In this document: piece after piece, positions 51,528 through 62,364 of the stretch
Position numbering within the stretch: the stretch's first letter is position 1
How the letters are laid out: each line of letters begins with the position of its first letter
Assembly: GCF_026262505.1 (NCBI RefSeq)
Contig: NC_067203.1
Location: forward strand, 11,222,001 to 11,286,000
Length of the DNA stretch: 64,000 nucleotides
Source: Trichomonas vaginalis G3
Taxonomy: Eukaryota; Parabasalia; Trichomonadida; Trichomonadidae
Reading direction: 5' to 3'
The notes under the pieces: generated by a model
Told to the model about the DNA's origin: nothing
Seen by the model: the letters and a program-made list of their open reading frames with translations, nothing else
Databases searched by the model: none
Made by a program: the position numbers and the translations under genes

Positions 51528-52234
51528 ATATGATTCTTAGCTGGTGCCTAATAAATGATTTTATACAACACTTCAACGAAAAAAAAAAATAATCTTTTTT
51601 GTAATAGAATTTGAAAGTAATTCTTTATGGAATAGCCTTTTCAAACCAACATTTTGGGTATTACAGGTTTTTATAATCGGCCAAATTTGATATTGTTTAC
51701 AGTATATTTGTTTTAGCGTATTTGCCTGGTTTTGGAACATCGTGGTAAATATGGAAGAGTTAAAATTGGAGAAATCGATGAACTTACGAAGATAGTGTTA
51801 TTGGTGGAAAAACCGTATCCAATCTGATTTCAGATCTAATAGGTATTAAAAGCTATCTGTCGCTTTTATGAATTTGCCGGTAAGTTATTGAAAATCCTTG
51901 TTGTCTGAAACTTTTGATTTATTCGAGTCTTGGAAGGTTCAGAACAACGATTTCAGATTATTCCTGTAATGAGATAATGAAATTATTATAAGTTATCTGG
52001 TAAATGTTCATCTCATGGGCAGTTTGAACGAGAAGAGGATACCTTATTTTTGAAATAATGAGCAAAAAGCAGATTAGAAAGAAGAAATGTAATCCGATTA
52101 GAGAAATAAATGTATAAGTTTGTACTTTAAATATGCTTTATTAATTTTATTCTACAAAACTCGAAATTACCTGCAGGGCAGGTTGGATTTACAATTCCAG
52201 GGCCTGCAATTATGTTTAATAGAGGTATATAACC
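51528..52234. other. Convergent 3' spacer
   Basis: 700 bp between convergent genes with no supported ORF. Confidence 0.5.
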
Positions 52235-52765
52235 TTATTCAAAGAGATTCTCGAGGAAAATTTGAGGCTGGATTCCTTCAATATGAAACTCATCCATGAG
52301 GTCATCGAAAACAAGGAGTTCTTCGTTGTAGCCAGAAGAGTAGGTATTTTCTAAATCAGGGAATTCAATGACTGGTGGGGCGACTATCGGTTTTGGCTGG
52401 ACGATTACGGGCGGCGGCAATTTTTTTGGGGCGGCCTTCTTGTTTTTTATAGGCTTGGAGCCAAGGAGAGTCCATTCAGATGGACTATAGTTTGCGTCAG
52501 CCAAACCATAGAAAGTTGATCTCTTGTCAACGCCAGGAACGGGCTGCAATGATTTATACTTAACAATGCAGTTATCCTGGGTAACTGATAAGATGATACG
52601 AACATAGTCAGAGCATTTGCTAGAAATGAGGTCACTAAGTTGCTTATCATTCTCTCTAATCCAAGTTTCGATCTTGTGGGATGCTAAGGGACGTTTCTTC
52701 TCTTTAATAACTTCTACAGCTGCATTACGAAGCTTGGTACTAGTCTGATTCGGGTCACCATTCAT
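52235..52765 (-). CDS. Small possible winged-helix protein (176 aa)
   Basis: Residues about 8-75 (LRNAAVEVIKEKKRPLASHKIETWIREND...YVRIILSVTQDNCIVKYKSL) have the helix-helix-helix-strand pattern of a winged-helix DNA-binding fold; this is a pattern judgement. A Lys/Pro-rich linker (about 110-135; NKKAAPKKLPPPVIVQPKP) leads to an acidic, aromatic C terminus (DDLMDEFHIEGIQPQIFLENLFE) that would suit an activation or protein-binding segment. It could be a transcription factor of the type expanded in trichomonads; no specific family is recognised. G+C is higher than in flanking DNA. A TCACA Inr lies about 49 nt upstream within a palindrome. Confidence 0.6.
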   Translation of the reverse strand: MNGDPNQTSTKLRNAAVEVIKEKKRPLASHKIETWIRENDKQLSDLISSKCSDYVRIILSVTQDNCIVKYKSLQPVPGVDKRSTFYGLADANYSPSEWTLLGSKPIKNKKAAPKKLPPPVIVQPKPIVAPPVIEFPDLENTYSSGYNEELLVFDDLMDEFHIEGIQPQIFLENLFE

Positions 52766-52802
52766 GGTTAAGTTTGATTCTGTTACTTCACAAAACCCAC
52801 AG

Positions 52803-52816
52803 TCACAAATTTGTGA
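52803..52816. promoter_or_regulatory. 14-bp palindrome containing Inr on both strands
   Basis: TCACAAATTTGTGA is a perfect palindrome, so TCACA (an Inr match) is present on both strands. On the minus strand it lies about 49 nt before the ATG at 52765. Confidence 0.4.
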
Positions 52817-53962
52817 AAATTGAATTAGATCTGAAATCAGGACAACACTTGATAATAATAATTGATATATATATGTATTAGAAATTATTTTTGTAAAAAT
52901 ATCTGCTCATTCTGAATTCTAAATCGAAGATAATTTGAAAAGATACATTTGTAATGTAATGGAGAATGCGAAATGATTAAAATCAGATTTCAGATGGCTT
53001 TAAAGGATTTTTCAGAAGATTACAAAATTGAATCCAACGAGTTGTCAGAATTCGGATTAGGAGATATTATTTATTACAAGGTTCTAATATATTCGAAAAA
53101 TATTTTGATATCAGAAAATTGATAAGGAAATGATTAATTTTTTTTACAATGTTTAAAGAAATTTAAGGATGTCGGATTTGATGCATTAAATTCGTGAAAC
53201 GATAAATCAACAGTATTCATAATTTATCAAAATTAATAAGATACAATTTTCGATTGAAAGCTCCTTGAATTTGAATTTCAATTTTAAAACAACCCTGATC
53301 TATAATAGATTATTATTAACACAATTTTTAATGTAATTGATAATTTGAGAAGATTTTTATATTACACAAAAGTTTAACGGTTTGTTTCAATAATTTCTCT
53401 AGAAAAAAACTGCCGGCCTTAAGGGTCCACTGTAAGGCCAAATAAGGCCTATCGTCGTCCCAAAAATATTGCTCGAGGTGGTGTTTTACTAAGGCCCAAA
53501 ACTTAAAAAAACTCAAAAAAATTAACTTTACTCTTTTGAGATCCTTATCAGATATGCATCAATTTGATGCAGTATCGCAGTTCGAATCTGATTTTTTAAT
53601 GTAGATATATTCTAACATTCTTGAAAAAATGCAAAATAATATTAATTAAGCTTTTCATTTCTGTATCATACACGAAACAAAATCATTTATTATACTAAAA
53701 TTTATCAAAGTTTGAATAATGAAAAAAATAATATCTAAATTTTTACATTGAGTCGGTTATTGATATGGTCAATATTAAATCGTTTAAAAATGGGCATTGG
53801 CCAGAATAATACCCACTAAAATACACTTGTTTTTAAATGTTATCAATTTGTTATGGTATATCTTTATGATAATGAATAAAATGCTTATCCTTCATAAGTA
53901 AATACATAATTTATGCTTAAACACAAAAAATAACACGAAAATTTTTGGCCAACATATCAAAA
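52817..53962. other. AT-rich spacer
   Basis: About 1.1 kb with no supported gene. A GC-richer patch at 53410-53465 carries several AAGGCC/GGCCTT words. A 49-codon + frame at 52973-53122 is not convincing. Confidence 0.5.
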
Positions 53963-53972
53963 CTAAGGATAA
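53963..53972. repeat. Target-site duplication, left (CTAAGGATAA)
   Basis: The same 10 bases recur in direct orientation at 54790-54799, immediately outside the two terminal inverted repeats. Confidence 0.85.
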
Positions 53973-54006
53973 GAGTGGGGGACAAACTCGCCCATTGTCA
54001 CTTTTT
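53973..54006. repeat. MULE left terminal inverted repeat
   Basis: 34 bp starting GAGTGGGGGACAAACTCG. It contains an inward-facing Inr (TCACTT) at its inner end. Confidence 0.85.
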
Positions 54007-54184
54007 CATTAACCTTAAACTTGTAATTTTCATTATTTTTAATTAACCTTATTTCGTTCCCAATTCCTGATTTATTTTATTCACTTACTATTAAAAGTCA
54101 CATTTTAATAAAATATAATAATTTATTTATAGCATTTTTTACTATACTGTAATAAAAAATTAATTATAATAAATTAAATGTTTA

Positions 54185-54745
54185 TTAAATCAAATGTTTT
54201 CTTTGCAATAATATTTTTAATGTTGAGTAAACAATGTTGGGATCAAGTGTATCATTTTTCAGACCTTTCTGAACAGCTTCAAGCATACTGATGCATTCGA
54301 CTTTTTTTAAATTGTGTCATTTCTTCGAAATCTCTTGTGACTTTTTTGATAACTTTAACACTTCTCTCTGAATCCAGACCTTTAATTTGCAAAGTAAGAT
54401 CATGAGATATAGCAATATATGTTTAAACCAACTTATATTTTGGTTGTACACCACTTGTATGTGCCGGATACCATTGTGTCAAATTTTTTCTGAAATTAAC
54501 TTTAAAAGTACTAAGTAAGATCATGAGATATAGCAATATATGTTTAAACCAACTTATATTTTGGTTGTACACCACTTGTATGTGCCGGATACCATTGTGT
54601 CAAATTTTTTCTGAAATTAACTTTAAAAGTACTAAGTAAGATCATTTATTTTTGCATAATATAATGCCAATATGGTTTCTTTTGATTTTATTTCATTTAT
54701 AAGCAAATCAGATTTACCCAAAAACTCCACTCCATAAGCGTTCAT
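54185..54745 (-). pseudogene. Broken ORF inside the MULE
   Basis: ATG at 54745-54743 lies just inside the right terminal repeat. Its frame (MNAYGVEFLGKSDLL...) stops at TAG 54634-54632, where the 121-bp duplication begins. Beyond it, other frames still read like protein (WYPAHTSGVQPKYKLV; ISHDLTLQIKGLDSERSVKVIKK; ECISMLEAVQKGL...ILLQRKHLI then TAA 54187-54185). It is probably what is left of the element's protein after internal deletion and duplication. I cannot identify a transposase catalytic motif in it. Confidence 0.55.
54392..54645. repeat. 121-bp tandem duplication inside the MULE
   Basis: 54392-54512 and 54513-54633 read as identical, and the first 12 bases (AAGTAAGATCAT) recur again at 54634-54645. 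A unit of 121 bp shifts the reading frame by one. Confidence 0.92.
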
Positions 54746-54755
54746 TTGCGAAATT

Positions 54756-54789
54756 AAAAAGTGACAATGGGCTAGTCTGTCCCTTTCTC
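54756..54789. repeat. MULE right terminal inverted repeat
   Basis: Reverse complement of the left repeat with five mismatches. It carries an Inr (TCACTT on the minus strand, 54764-54759) 17 nt before the internal ATG at 54745. Confidence 0.85.
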
Positions 54790-54799
54790 CTAAGGATAA
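54790..54799. repeat. Target-site duplication, right (CTAAGGATAA)
   Basis: Direct copy of 53963-53972. Confidence 0.85.
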
Positions 54800-54919
54800 T
54801 GTTTTGAATATATAAGCAATAATACTTTGTCTAGAGAATTAAATTTGTGCTATCTAATTGTCAATTCTTTGAATTTTTTTTTAGTAGTAGGATATGATGG
54901 GTTTTGTGACTTTTTTTGT

Positions 54920-55017
54920 AAACGTAAGAATTCATACAATATCGAGCGATTTTGTATCATTTTTTTAACATAAGAAGTAAAAAATGTATGATTCTTACGG
55001 TTTTTATTCTTACGTTT
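54920..55017. repeat. Inverted repeats near Maverick left border
   Basis: 54920-54940 (AAACGTAAGAATTCATACAA core) is matched by an imperfect reverse complement at 54984-55003. A further exact 12-bp reverse complement (ATTCTTACGTTT) lies at 55006-55017. It may be part of the element's terminal repeat or an origin/promoter hairpin. The other element end is needed to tell. Confidence 0.6.
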
Positions 55018-55173
55018 TTGAATAAATCAAGATTTAAAAAATTTTCAAAATTGTAAGACATTTACACTCAGCCCATACATAATGAAATAAAAAATAAAAA
55101 ATTTTTTAAAAAATAAACCATTAAAAAAATTAAAGTTATTTTTAAAATAATTTATTTTTTTATTCTTACATAA

Positions 55174-55554
55174 ATGACCCAACAAGTAAAACCAGATAAA
55201 ATAGATTATCGAATTTTAGAGGATGGTGTTCCTGTTTATATTCAAAGATTTAAAGGGAAGCAACATTATAGAATTGTTAATCCTGAATACATAAAACATT
55301 TATTTAAAAAGGAAGACTGTGAATTATTAAACGTTAATGAATATGAAACCAATAAATCAAAACTGAGATATAAATATATTGGAAGTGATGAAAGGTGTAA
55401 AGATAAAGATAAAGTTTATTCAGTTTCATATAATAACTGGCACACGTTAGGGATAAGAAAACATTTAGGAGATTATGGGAAATGTTCTGAATTCTTTAAA
55501 TCTAGTATATACGAGAGAGTAAAAGAAATTAGAAATAATTATTTTCATGAATAA
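55174..55554 (+). CDS. Maverick gene of unknown function (126 aa)
   Basis: An intact frame, MTQQVKPDKIDYRIL..., charged and Tyr/Lys-rich with no recognised domain. It is preceded by the element's upstream motif (TTTATTCTTACATAA directly before the ATG), the same as before the polymerase gene, which supports both the start and membership of the element. It is the leftmost gene of the Maverick. Confidence 0.6.
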   Translation: MTQQVKPDKIDYRILEDGVPVYIQRFKGKQHYRIVNPEYIKHLFKKEDCELLNVNEYETNKSKLRYKYIGSDERCKDKDKVYSVSYNNWHTLGIRKHLGDYGKCSEFFKSSIYERVKEIRNNYFHE

Positions 55555-55636
55555 AAAATAAACTTTAAAAATTCATGTCTTACGAAAAATTAAAACTTAG
55601 TTATGTTTATTATTTTATTTTTTTATTTTGTATGAA

Positions 55637-56741
55637 ATGAGCGTCAAAACTAACAACGTTAAAAAATTAGGATTCACAAACGAGGAAATAAAGGATATAT
55701 TAGAGGAGGCGGGTTATGAAGTTAATAAATATTATTTATGAAATTGTCAAAAATTTGCCGAGTTATTAAATGATTTAGATTATGATGGAAAAATGAATAA
55801 AGATGATGTTATAAATTTCTTATATCCCACATCTGAAGAAGAAAAACCTAAAGAACCTGATGTTTTCCCTGAATATTATGAAGAACGGATTAAAGATGAT
55901 GAATACAATGAAATTGAAAGACTGAAAAAAATAAGAGATGAAATAGATGAAAAAATTAAGGAATTAAGAGAAGTTGAAAAATATAATGAAAATGAAGTAG
56001 AGGGTTTAATGAATATCCCAGCTTCAGAATCAGCAGTTCAGAAATCTCATGAAGAAAGATATAAAAATTATGTCTCAGAATCAACACAAAATTTATTAGA
56101 TGGTGAAATAGACGAAACACTTTCAGAAGAAGGTACTAAATTTATTCGTAAACATAAGTTACAATTTATTGATAATGAAGAATACCCTGTATCTACTTTC
56201 ACCACCTTTAGATTCCGAAAAATTCAAAAAAGCACTAAAAAACGTGACATATGCAACTAATACGATTAAGAAAGAAGATCATGATATTTACACAAATTAT
56301 TATTTAAATAAATGCACAGGTGTTGATAAAGTTTTTGATTTATTAGATAAAATATCAAAAGAAACCATTGGAACATATAAAATTTTATGTGATTGCGGTT
56401 TCATTGTTGAAGATACTAATAATGTTTCATATGAAAGAACAGCACCGAAGGAAGATGAAGTGGAAAGGTCTATACCATTCGTTATTAAGAACATAAAAGA
56501 TATGAAAACTTATAAACATTATATTTATTCATTTATTTCAGAAAAAATGGAAGCAACCCATAAAACATCTTCTCATCATTTTATAGCTATTCATACATTC
56601 CTTTTCAAAGTTGTGAAATTAAATAAGACAGGAATTAGATTTAATGTATCAGGGTACGCATTCTTGAGTAAATTAAAATGTATTCGTCACGTCGCAGATG
56701 ATAAAAATTTATGTGTTCTTAATTCATTTTATGGGCTTTAA
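55637..56741 (+). pseudogene. Maverick gene 5' of polymerase, broken (EF-hand-like start)
   Basis: ATG 55637 follows the element promoter motif. The frame hits TGA at 55739-55741 after 34 codons but continues in frame with a possible EF-hand loop (DLDYDGKMNKDDV), an acidic/coiled-coil stretch and FIDNEEYP. It then shifts frame near 56190 into a second long frame (56169-56741) that ends RHVADDKNLCVLNSFYGL. The second part resembles the N-terminal extension that precedes Maverick polymerases, so this locus may have been continuous with the polymerase gene. A 50-bp spacer with its own promoter motif now separates them. Confidence 0.6.
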
Positions 56742-56790
56742 AAAATAAACTTTATTTTTATTTATTTTTTAATTTTTTATTCTTACATAA

Positions 56791-59700
56791 ATGAACAAAA
56801 ACGGAACAGCTAAAATGAATGATAATCAAATTAGAGCAGAAGGTAGAAGGTTATTTAAACGCTTCTATAACATTCCTGATGGTGTTAATCCTAAAACTCG
56901 TAGAAGCTATTTAAATGAAGCAATAGATGCATATGAAGGGTTTGACATTTCATCAGAAAGTGAGAGATTAGCGAGAATGTTAAATGTTAATATTGATTTC
57001 TATTATTGTGATCCTCAACCAGAAGACGTGGACATAAATAAGGTAGACTTTCCATTAGTGGAATCAATAATGATAGATCCAGAATTTGAAACAGTAAATA
57101 TTTTATTAACACAGAGTCCATGTGGAAAACTTCACGCTGACAGAATAACAGACGTTGAAGCACTCACCGGCTATAAAGTTTGTCCATATTGTAAAGAAGA
57201 AGTTTATTCTATCCGTGATGATCCAGAAAGGAAAAACCAAAGAAGATTTTTAAAGCATTGTGAGAAATGTAAAGAAAATAATGGAAGATTAATTCAAGAC
57301 GTTCAATTGCAAAAGACCAGCAACCATATGCACCACATATTACGAAACAGAAGATATATCAGTGGTTATTAGCTCACAATTTGCAGAATATTATAAACCG
57401 ACAAGATATTATATTACTTTTGACTTTGAAACATTAGAGACTAAAGAAGAATTACAACTTTCTGAGTGTGCAACTTTGAACGCTTACTTAAAACCATTCA
57501 TGGTATCATCAACGGTTAAATTAAATGATAAAACATATACGAGGAATTTTTGCTTAACTTCGAGTGATTCTTTTATTTCTGATTGGATTGAGTTTTTATT
57601 TTCAACCTGTTCATTAGTTGCTAAATCAAATATGAGTCAATATGAAGAATTATTGAAGCCGCAAACGGCGGGGACTTTGTCCCATACATTAAATGAAAAA
57701 CAGAAGGAAGCATTTAAAGAACTTCTAGATGAGGAATTCAATAAAGTGAATATCATAGGTTTTAATTCGGGAAAGTTTGATTTAAATTTAATTCTTCGTG
57801 ATTTAAACACTGCAAAATGGAAAATAAAATCAATGCTGGGTTCATCTTCACAATTTAAGCAAATCATTGTAAAGAAAACAAACGTTCCATATGAATTGAG
57901 ATTTATTGACATCAGAAATTATATAGCGGGTGGGACATTAGACCAATTCACTCAAGATTTCGGAAACAATAAATCACGTGTTAAATCCTTTTTCCCTTAT
58001 CAATTCATCACATGGGAAATTACGAAGAAGAATTATATAAAGTGGAACCATTCACGAAAGATTCATTTTATTCAGCATTAACTCAAGAAACTATATCAGA
58101 TAGTGATTATCAAATATATCTCAATGATGCTAAAAATTTTAAGAATAGATTAGAATATTTTATTCATTATTGCAATAAAGATGTTGAAATTATGATTGAC
58201 CCAATCGATAAAATTATTGAAGAAACATTTGTTTATAAAATTGATATGCTTCATAATCTTTCTTTATCATCGAATGCTTCAATGATTCGTTACGCTTTAG
58301 CATATAAAGACTTTAATCCTAATGAAAAATATCCTGAGGAAGAGATAGAATCAAGTTTTGAATTAACGAAAAAGTATTGGAAATATAAAATTGAATCATA
58401 TAAGAAACAAGATGAAAAAGCAGAAAGGGATACTAAAAATAATGTTTCAATGGATGATTTTCAATACTATCACGATTTAATCCTTTCATCTAAATGCAAA
58501 ATGTGTGGTAAAGCGTTTACATATGCAATAAACCAACATTGGATAGAATCGATAATGAAAAACCACATACCAAAGAAAATTGTCAGTTAATGTGTTGTTA
58601 TTGCAATGTCGTAAAATCAAATAAAGATGAAGATGTTCAACGTTTAAGAATCAATTTAAGAAATTATGCATTAAAAAATAATTTACCAATGACTTTAGAT
58701 TCAGTTGAAGCTTATCACATTCTCCGTAATGGAATTACTGGTGGTTATCAAATGTTCAACATCGTGTTAATCTTAAAGGAATCACGCACATTAATAAACT
58801 TTCATATAGTCCAGAAACTAAAACTGTATCAAATGAGGACACCACCAACATTATGACTCATTTCGTTGGTGTTGATTTTAATTCATTATATCCTTCATCA
58901 TTTTCATCTAATCCTCATGATTTCATTCAATATACTGACCATAAAATGTATATGCCGGGAAGATTGAATGGTGTTATCATTTGTGATACAGCAACAAAGA
59001 AAGCAAAAGCACTGGGAATAATTAAGAAGAAAAATACTTTATTCGTGGCTGAAGTAAAGGGTCACATTGATGAAAAATACATTAATGATTACATAAACTT
59101 TTTACCGATAATAAGAAACTTAGATATTATCACAGATGAAAAAACAATTGGCAGTTTTATGTATAATTACATGAAATCAAACAATCTACCAGTTGACCAG
59201 AAACAGAGGAAATTAACTCAGTTAGCATCAACACACAACCAATATCAACCATTTTCTTCTTATTATCTTTGGTATCTAATAGACAGATTTCATTTTATCA
59301 TCGATGATATTCAATCAATTTTAACATTTACGAAAAACACTTGTTTTAATGAATTTGCGAACGAATTTATGAACGAAAGACAAAAGGCTGAATTAGAAGG
59401 AAATAAAGGAAAAAGTTTATTTTGCAAGATTTCACTTAATGGATCATATGGTTACGATGCAATGAATACACAAAATTACGCAAAGACTAAAATAATGAAT
59501 GCACAGAAGGCACGCGTTGCATGTATGTCAAATAAGTTTAAAAACATAAGAGAAATAGGTGAGATACATATCAAGTGATGCTTAAAGATAGATTTTATAG
59601 ATGTGATACATGTTTACAAGAGGCATTCTTCACTTTAGATAAGCTAAATACTGGTATTTGTTTTCATTTATGATTTTATGTATAAATGCATGATGTTAAT

Positions 59701-60249
59701 CGTTTTCATTTCATTGAAGGTGATACTGATTCATCTTATTGGGCAATCGCTGGCGACCCAAATCTTCCTAACACTCAAGCATTTCAAGCAATTGTTACCG
59801 ATAAAAAATTTTATGATAAAAACATTTTCAAATTCGCACCTTTTGATTTCTTCTGTTTTGATGAGAAATTTAAACCTAAATTAAAGAATAAAGCTGAAGA
59901 AAAAGCACATGAGAAGAAGTTATTGGGTTTAGCAATTGAGAAACAAGGTGATAACATGGTTGCTTTATGCCCTAAGTGTTATACATCATTCAACGGTTCA
60001 ATTGATGGAAGTGATTTTAAAAAGATTGCACAAAAAATGAAAGGTGTTAGTTTACGACAAAATAAACAATTAACACCTAAAAATTATTTGGATATAATAA
60101 ATGATAAAGTTATTTTCGATGGTCAGAATATTAATTTACAACTTAAAAACGGGTCAATGACTCGCTTAACAATCGGTAAGACTGCATTAACAGGAGCACA
60201 CACTAAGGCTGTATGTTGTGAAAATGGATGTTGTATGCCATTTATTTAA
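56791..60249 (+). pseudogene. Protein-primed family-B DNA polymerase (Maverick), frameshifted
   Basis: Would replicate the element by protein priming. Motifs in order: a Cys/His cluster (CPYC...HCEKC, near 57180-57280), Exo I FDFETLE (near 57420), Exo II GFNSGKFDLNLI (near 57760), Exo III YCNKDVEIM (near 58170), an HNH-like zinc insert (CKMCGK ... LDRIDN...HTKENC...CCYCN, 58495-58605), motif A DFNSLYPSS (near 58870), motif B KISLNGSYG (near 59430) and motif C EGDTDSSYW (near 59720). The frame changes near 57315, 57385, 58010, 58530, 58755 and several times between 59565 and 59685. With so many breaks it cannot make a full enzyme. The start is set by the element promoter motif before 56791. 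Confidence 0.9.
57658..57683. repeat. Paired stem-loops inside polymerase gene
   Basis: GCCG-CAAA-CGGC is followed directly by GGGAC-TTT-GTCCC. This GC-rich island in AT-rich coding DNA adds roughly PQTAGTLSH to the protein in frame. Confidence 0.65.
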
Positions 60250-60277
60250 TACAATTTAAAATTTTATTTTTAATAAA

Positions 60278-60741
60278 ATGCCACAGAAGAGACAAAAGGA
60301 ACCAATAGATTTATACCAAATGGTTTTAACTTTCAGATTCCAAATAATCAACCACAACGAATTTTTCAAATCCCACCACAGCATCAACAGCCGCAACAAC
60401 GACCACCACACACACAACCACCACAGCATCAACGGAGAAGAACATTCACCCCTGAAGAAAGAAATTTCAATAATTTGATGCGTCAACAAAATCAAGGTTT
60501 GAGATTTTATCCGGGTAGTAATGGTATACATATAAGGCATCCAAATTTAGATAGAAGATATACCGCCGAGATTCATATTTTACCTAATAATACGGTTAAT
60601 TTTGCTGGATTTTATGATCATCATCAGGAAATCTGGACTCCACCATTTGATACCGTTTTAGAAGGAGGAACCGTTAATGATGCGATTCAATATGTAAATA
60701 ATGGTTTTGATACTATGATTCAAAGAGGTGGGCACCCTTAA
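60278..60741 (+). pseudogene. Maverick Pro/Gln-rich protein, one frameshift
   Basis: ATG 60278 follows the element promoter motif (TTTTATTTTTAATAAA). After about eight codons (MPQKRQKE) the frame must shift near 60302 to reach the long frame with a Gln/Pro/His-rich segment (PPQHQQPQQRPPHTQPPQHQ) and a compact C-terminal domain (RRYTAEIHILPNNTVNFAG...GGTVNDAIQYVNNGFDTMI). Without the shift a 66-codon spurious frame is read. Function unknown; a structural or nucleic-acid-binding role would be a guess. Confidence 0.55.
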
Positions 60742-60765
60742 AACATTTATTTTATTTTTATATAA

Positions 60766-62345
60766 ATGGATAACGCAGATTTAGAAAATTTAATTGATAA
60801 TTTAGTACTTAATCAAAATTTTCTTAATTATTATGAATTAAAATCATATCTCCAAAAACATAATAAATATAACGGGTGATGATATGGATTATTATTATCC
60901 ATATTATAAAAATGAAATTTTGAAATATCATGATAAAATAATTTCTGAAATTAAAGACAAAATTAAAAATAATGAATATACAAAGGGAAAAACTAAATCA
61001 CAACTTAAACAGTTGAAAGATTTCAAAAATAAAGTATTAACAGAAGAAGATATTGATGAATTATATAAATTATATAATCCTGAGCCGCAAAAGCCAAAGG
61101 AACAAAAACAAAAGAAGAAAAAGCCGAAAACAACACCAAAAGAGAAAGTAGCAAATGTTCAACAGCTAAAGGTGCAAAACGCCCAGGTCCTTCAGACCAT
61201 AAATGAAGCACAAGCTTTAATTTATGATTCATTAGTTAAACCATATTCAGCCCGACTTTTAAATGAAGATCAACTTTTGGAATTCATCCTTCAACATAAA
61301 CTCGAAGCGGGAAAGTATATCAAACCTTTATATACAGCATATTTAAAACAAATGAATAGAATACATCCAGAATTAATGAAAGGAAAATCAACAAAACTTC
61401 ATCATCCAAAATCAAAGCAGATAAAATTAAACCACTTGCAACACCAAAACCTCCAACGAGTACCTCCTCCTTCAGTTAATCCTTCATCATTCACTTTATT
61501 ATATCCATTTCAAACATTAAAGAAGCAAAAAGATTTTAAAAAGGATTTCAAGATATTAAATAAACCAATTGACCCGAAAATTCAACCGTTAAAGGAAAAA
61601 TTTAGTCGCCCTTCATTTGCACCATATCCATATTCATACGAAATCGATCATCTGGAATATTCAAAAGGAAACGTTACTTATTTATTTGCCATTAACATTA
61701 ACACTAGATATTTATATTGCATTCCGGTGAAAGGGAAAACAGAACAGGAAACAAGAAGAGCTATTCAATACTTACTAGATCATGAAAGAGTAGATAATAT
61801 AAGGGGTGATGGTGATAAAGGATTTCAGGCAGCTATGGCTCATTATTTCCCACAAATTAATTTTTACTTTCATCTTCTCCATATACGTTTCATAATAAAA
61901 TAGTTGATGCGGTAATGAGAACTCTTAGAGATGCGTTAGGGTTAACGGTCAGATATACTGGGATGGAAATCATGACTCCATCATACAGCAGTTAGTATAT
62001 TATTACAATAATACATGGCATAGAACTATAAACATGAAACCAGTGGAAATGAAAAATGATATTTCAAAAGAATGGGAATATATTAGAAAGCAAATGGAAA
62101 GGTTAAATGATGTTAAACGTGAACAAATTAATTCGGGGCTCATGAATTTTAAACAAGGGGATAAAGTTTTGATTCATCTCGATTATGGAAAAACTAATAA
62201 ATCAATGACAAAAAGAAGACGAAGATTTGACACAATAGCTGAATTTGTTAGATATATTAACGGCAATGCATTAGTTGAAGTTGACAATAAATTAATAGAA
62301 ATTCCGATTTATTTTATTACTCCATTATATTTAAATAATATTTAA
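60766..62345 (+). pseudogene. rve-family integrase (Maverick c-integrase), frameshifted
   Basis: Integrates the element by strand transfer. ATG 60766 follows the promoter motif TTTTATTTTTATATAA. A shift at the GGG run 60874-60876 leads into the long frame: Lys-rich N-terminal region, then the rve core with IDHLEYSKGN (first Asp), GDGDKGFQAAM (second Asp) and, in another frame after a shift near 61870, HNKIVDAVMRTLRDALG, where the third acidic residue appears as Asp. Another shift near 61960 leads to the frame with YYYNNTWHRTINMKP and a C-terminal basic domain (QGDKVLIHLDYGKTNKS). At least three frameshifts make this copy inactive as read. Confidence 0.85.
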
Positions 62346-62364
62346 TTTTTTTATTTCGTAAGAA

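Larger units (their letters stand above)
53973..54789 (-). mobile_element. Mutator-like (MULE) deletion derivative, 817 bp
   Basis: Terminal inverted repeats of 34 bp (53973-54006 and 54756-54789) match at 29 of 34 positions and begin with GAG. They are flanked by a 10-bp direct repeat, CTAAGGATAA. Such 9-10-bp duplications are the mark of Mutator-like elements, which are known to be numerous and active in T. vaginalis. The interior carries a broken minus-strand reading frame and a 121-bp tandem duplication. Both repeats contain TTGTCACTTTTT pointing inward, which includes a perfect host-type Inr. The element is too short for a full transposase, so it is non-autonomous. Family assignment rests on TSD length and structure, not on a transposase match. 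Confidence 0.85.

Noticed and set aside
52973-53122. 49-codon plus-strand frame beginning with ATG
   Set aside because: Too short, no Inr at a proper distance, no similarity recognised.
54380-54660. Possible CRISPR-like or tandem RNA array
   Set aside because: Only two full units with no spacers; a simple tandem duplication inside a transposon.
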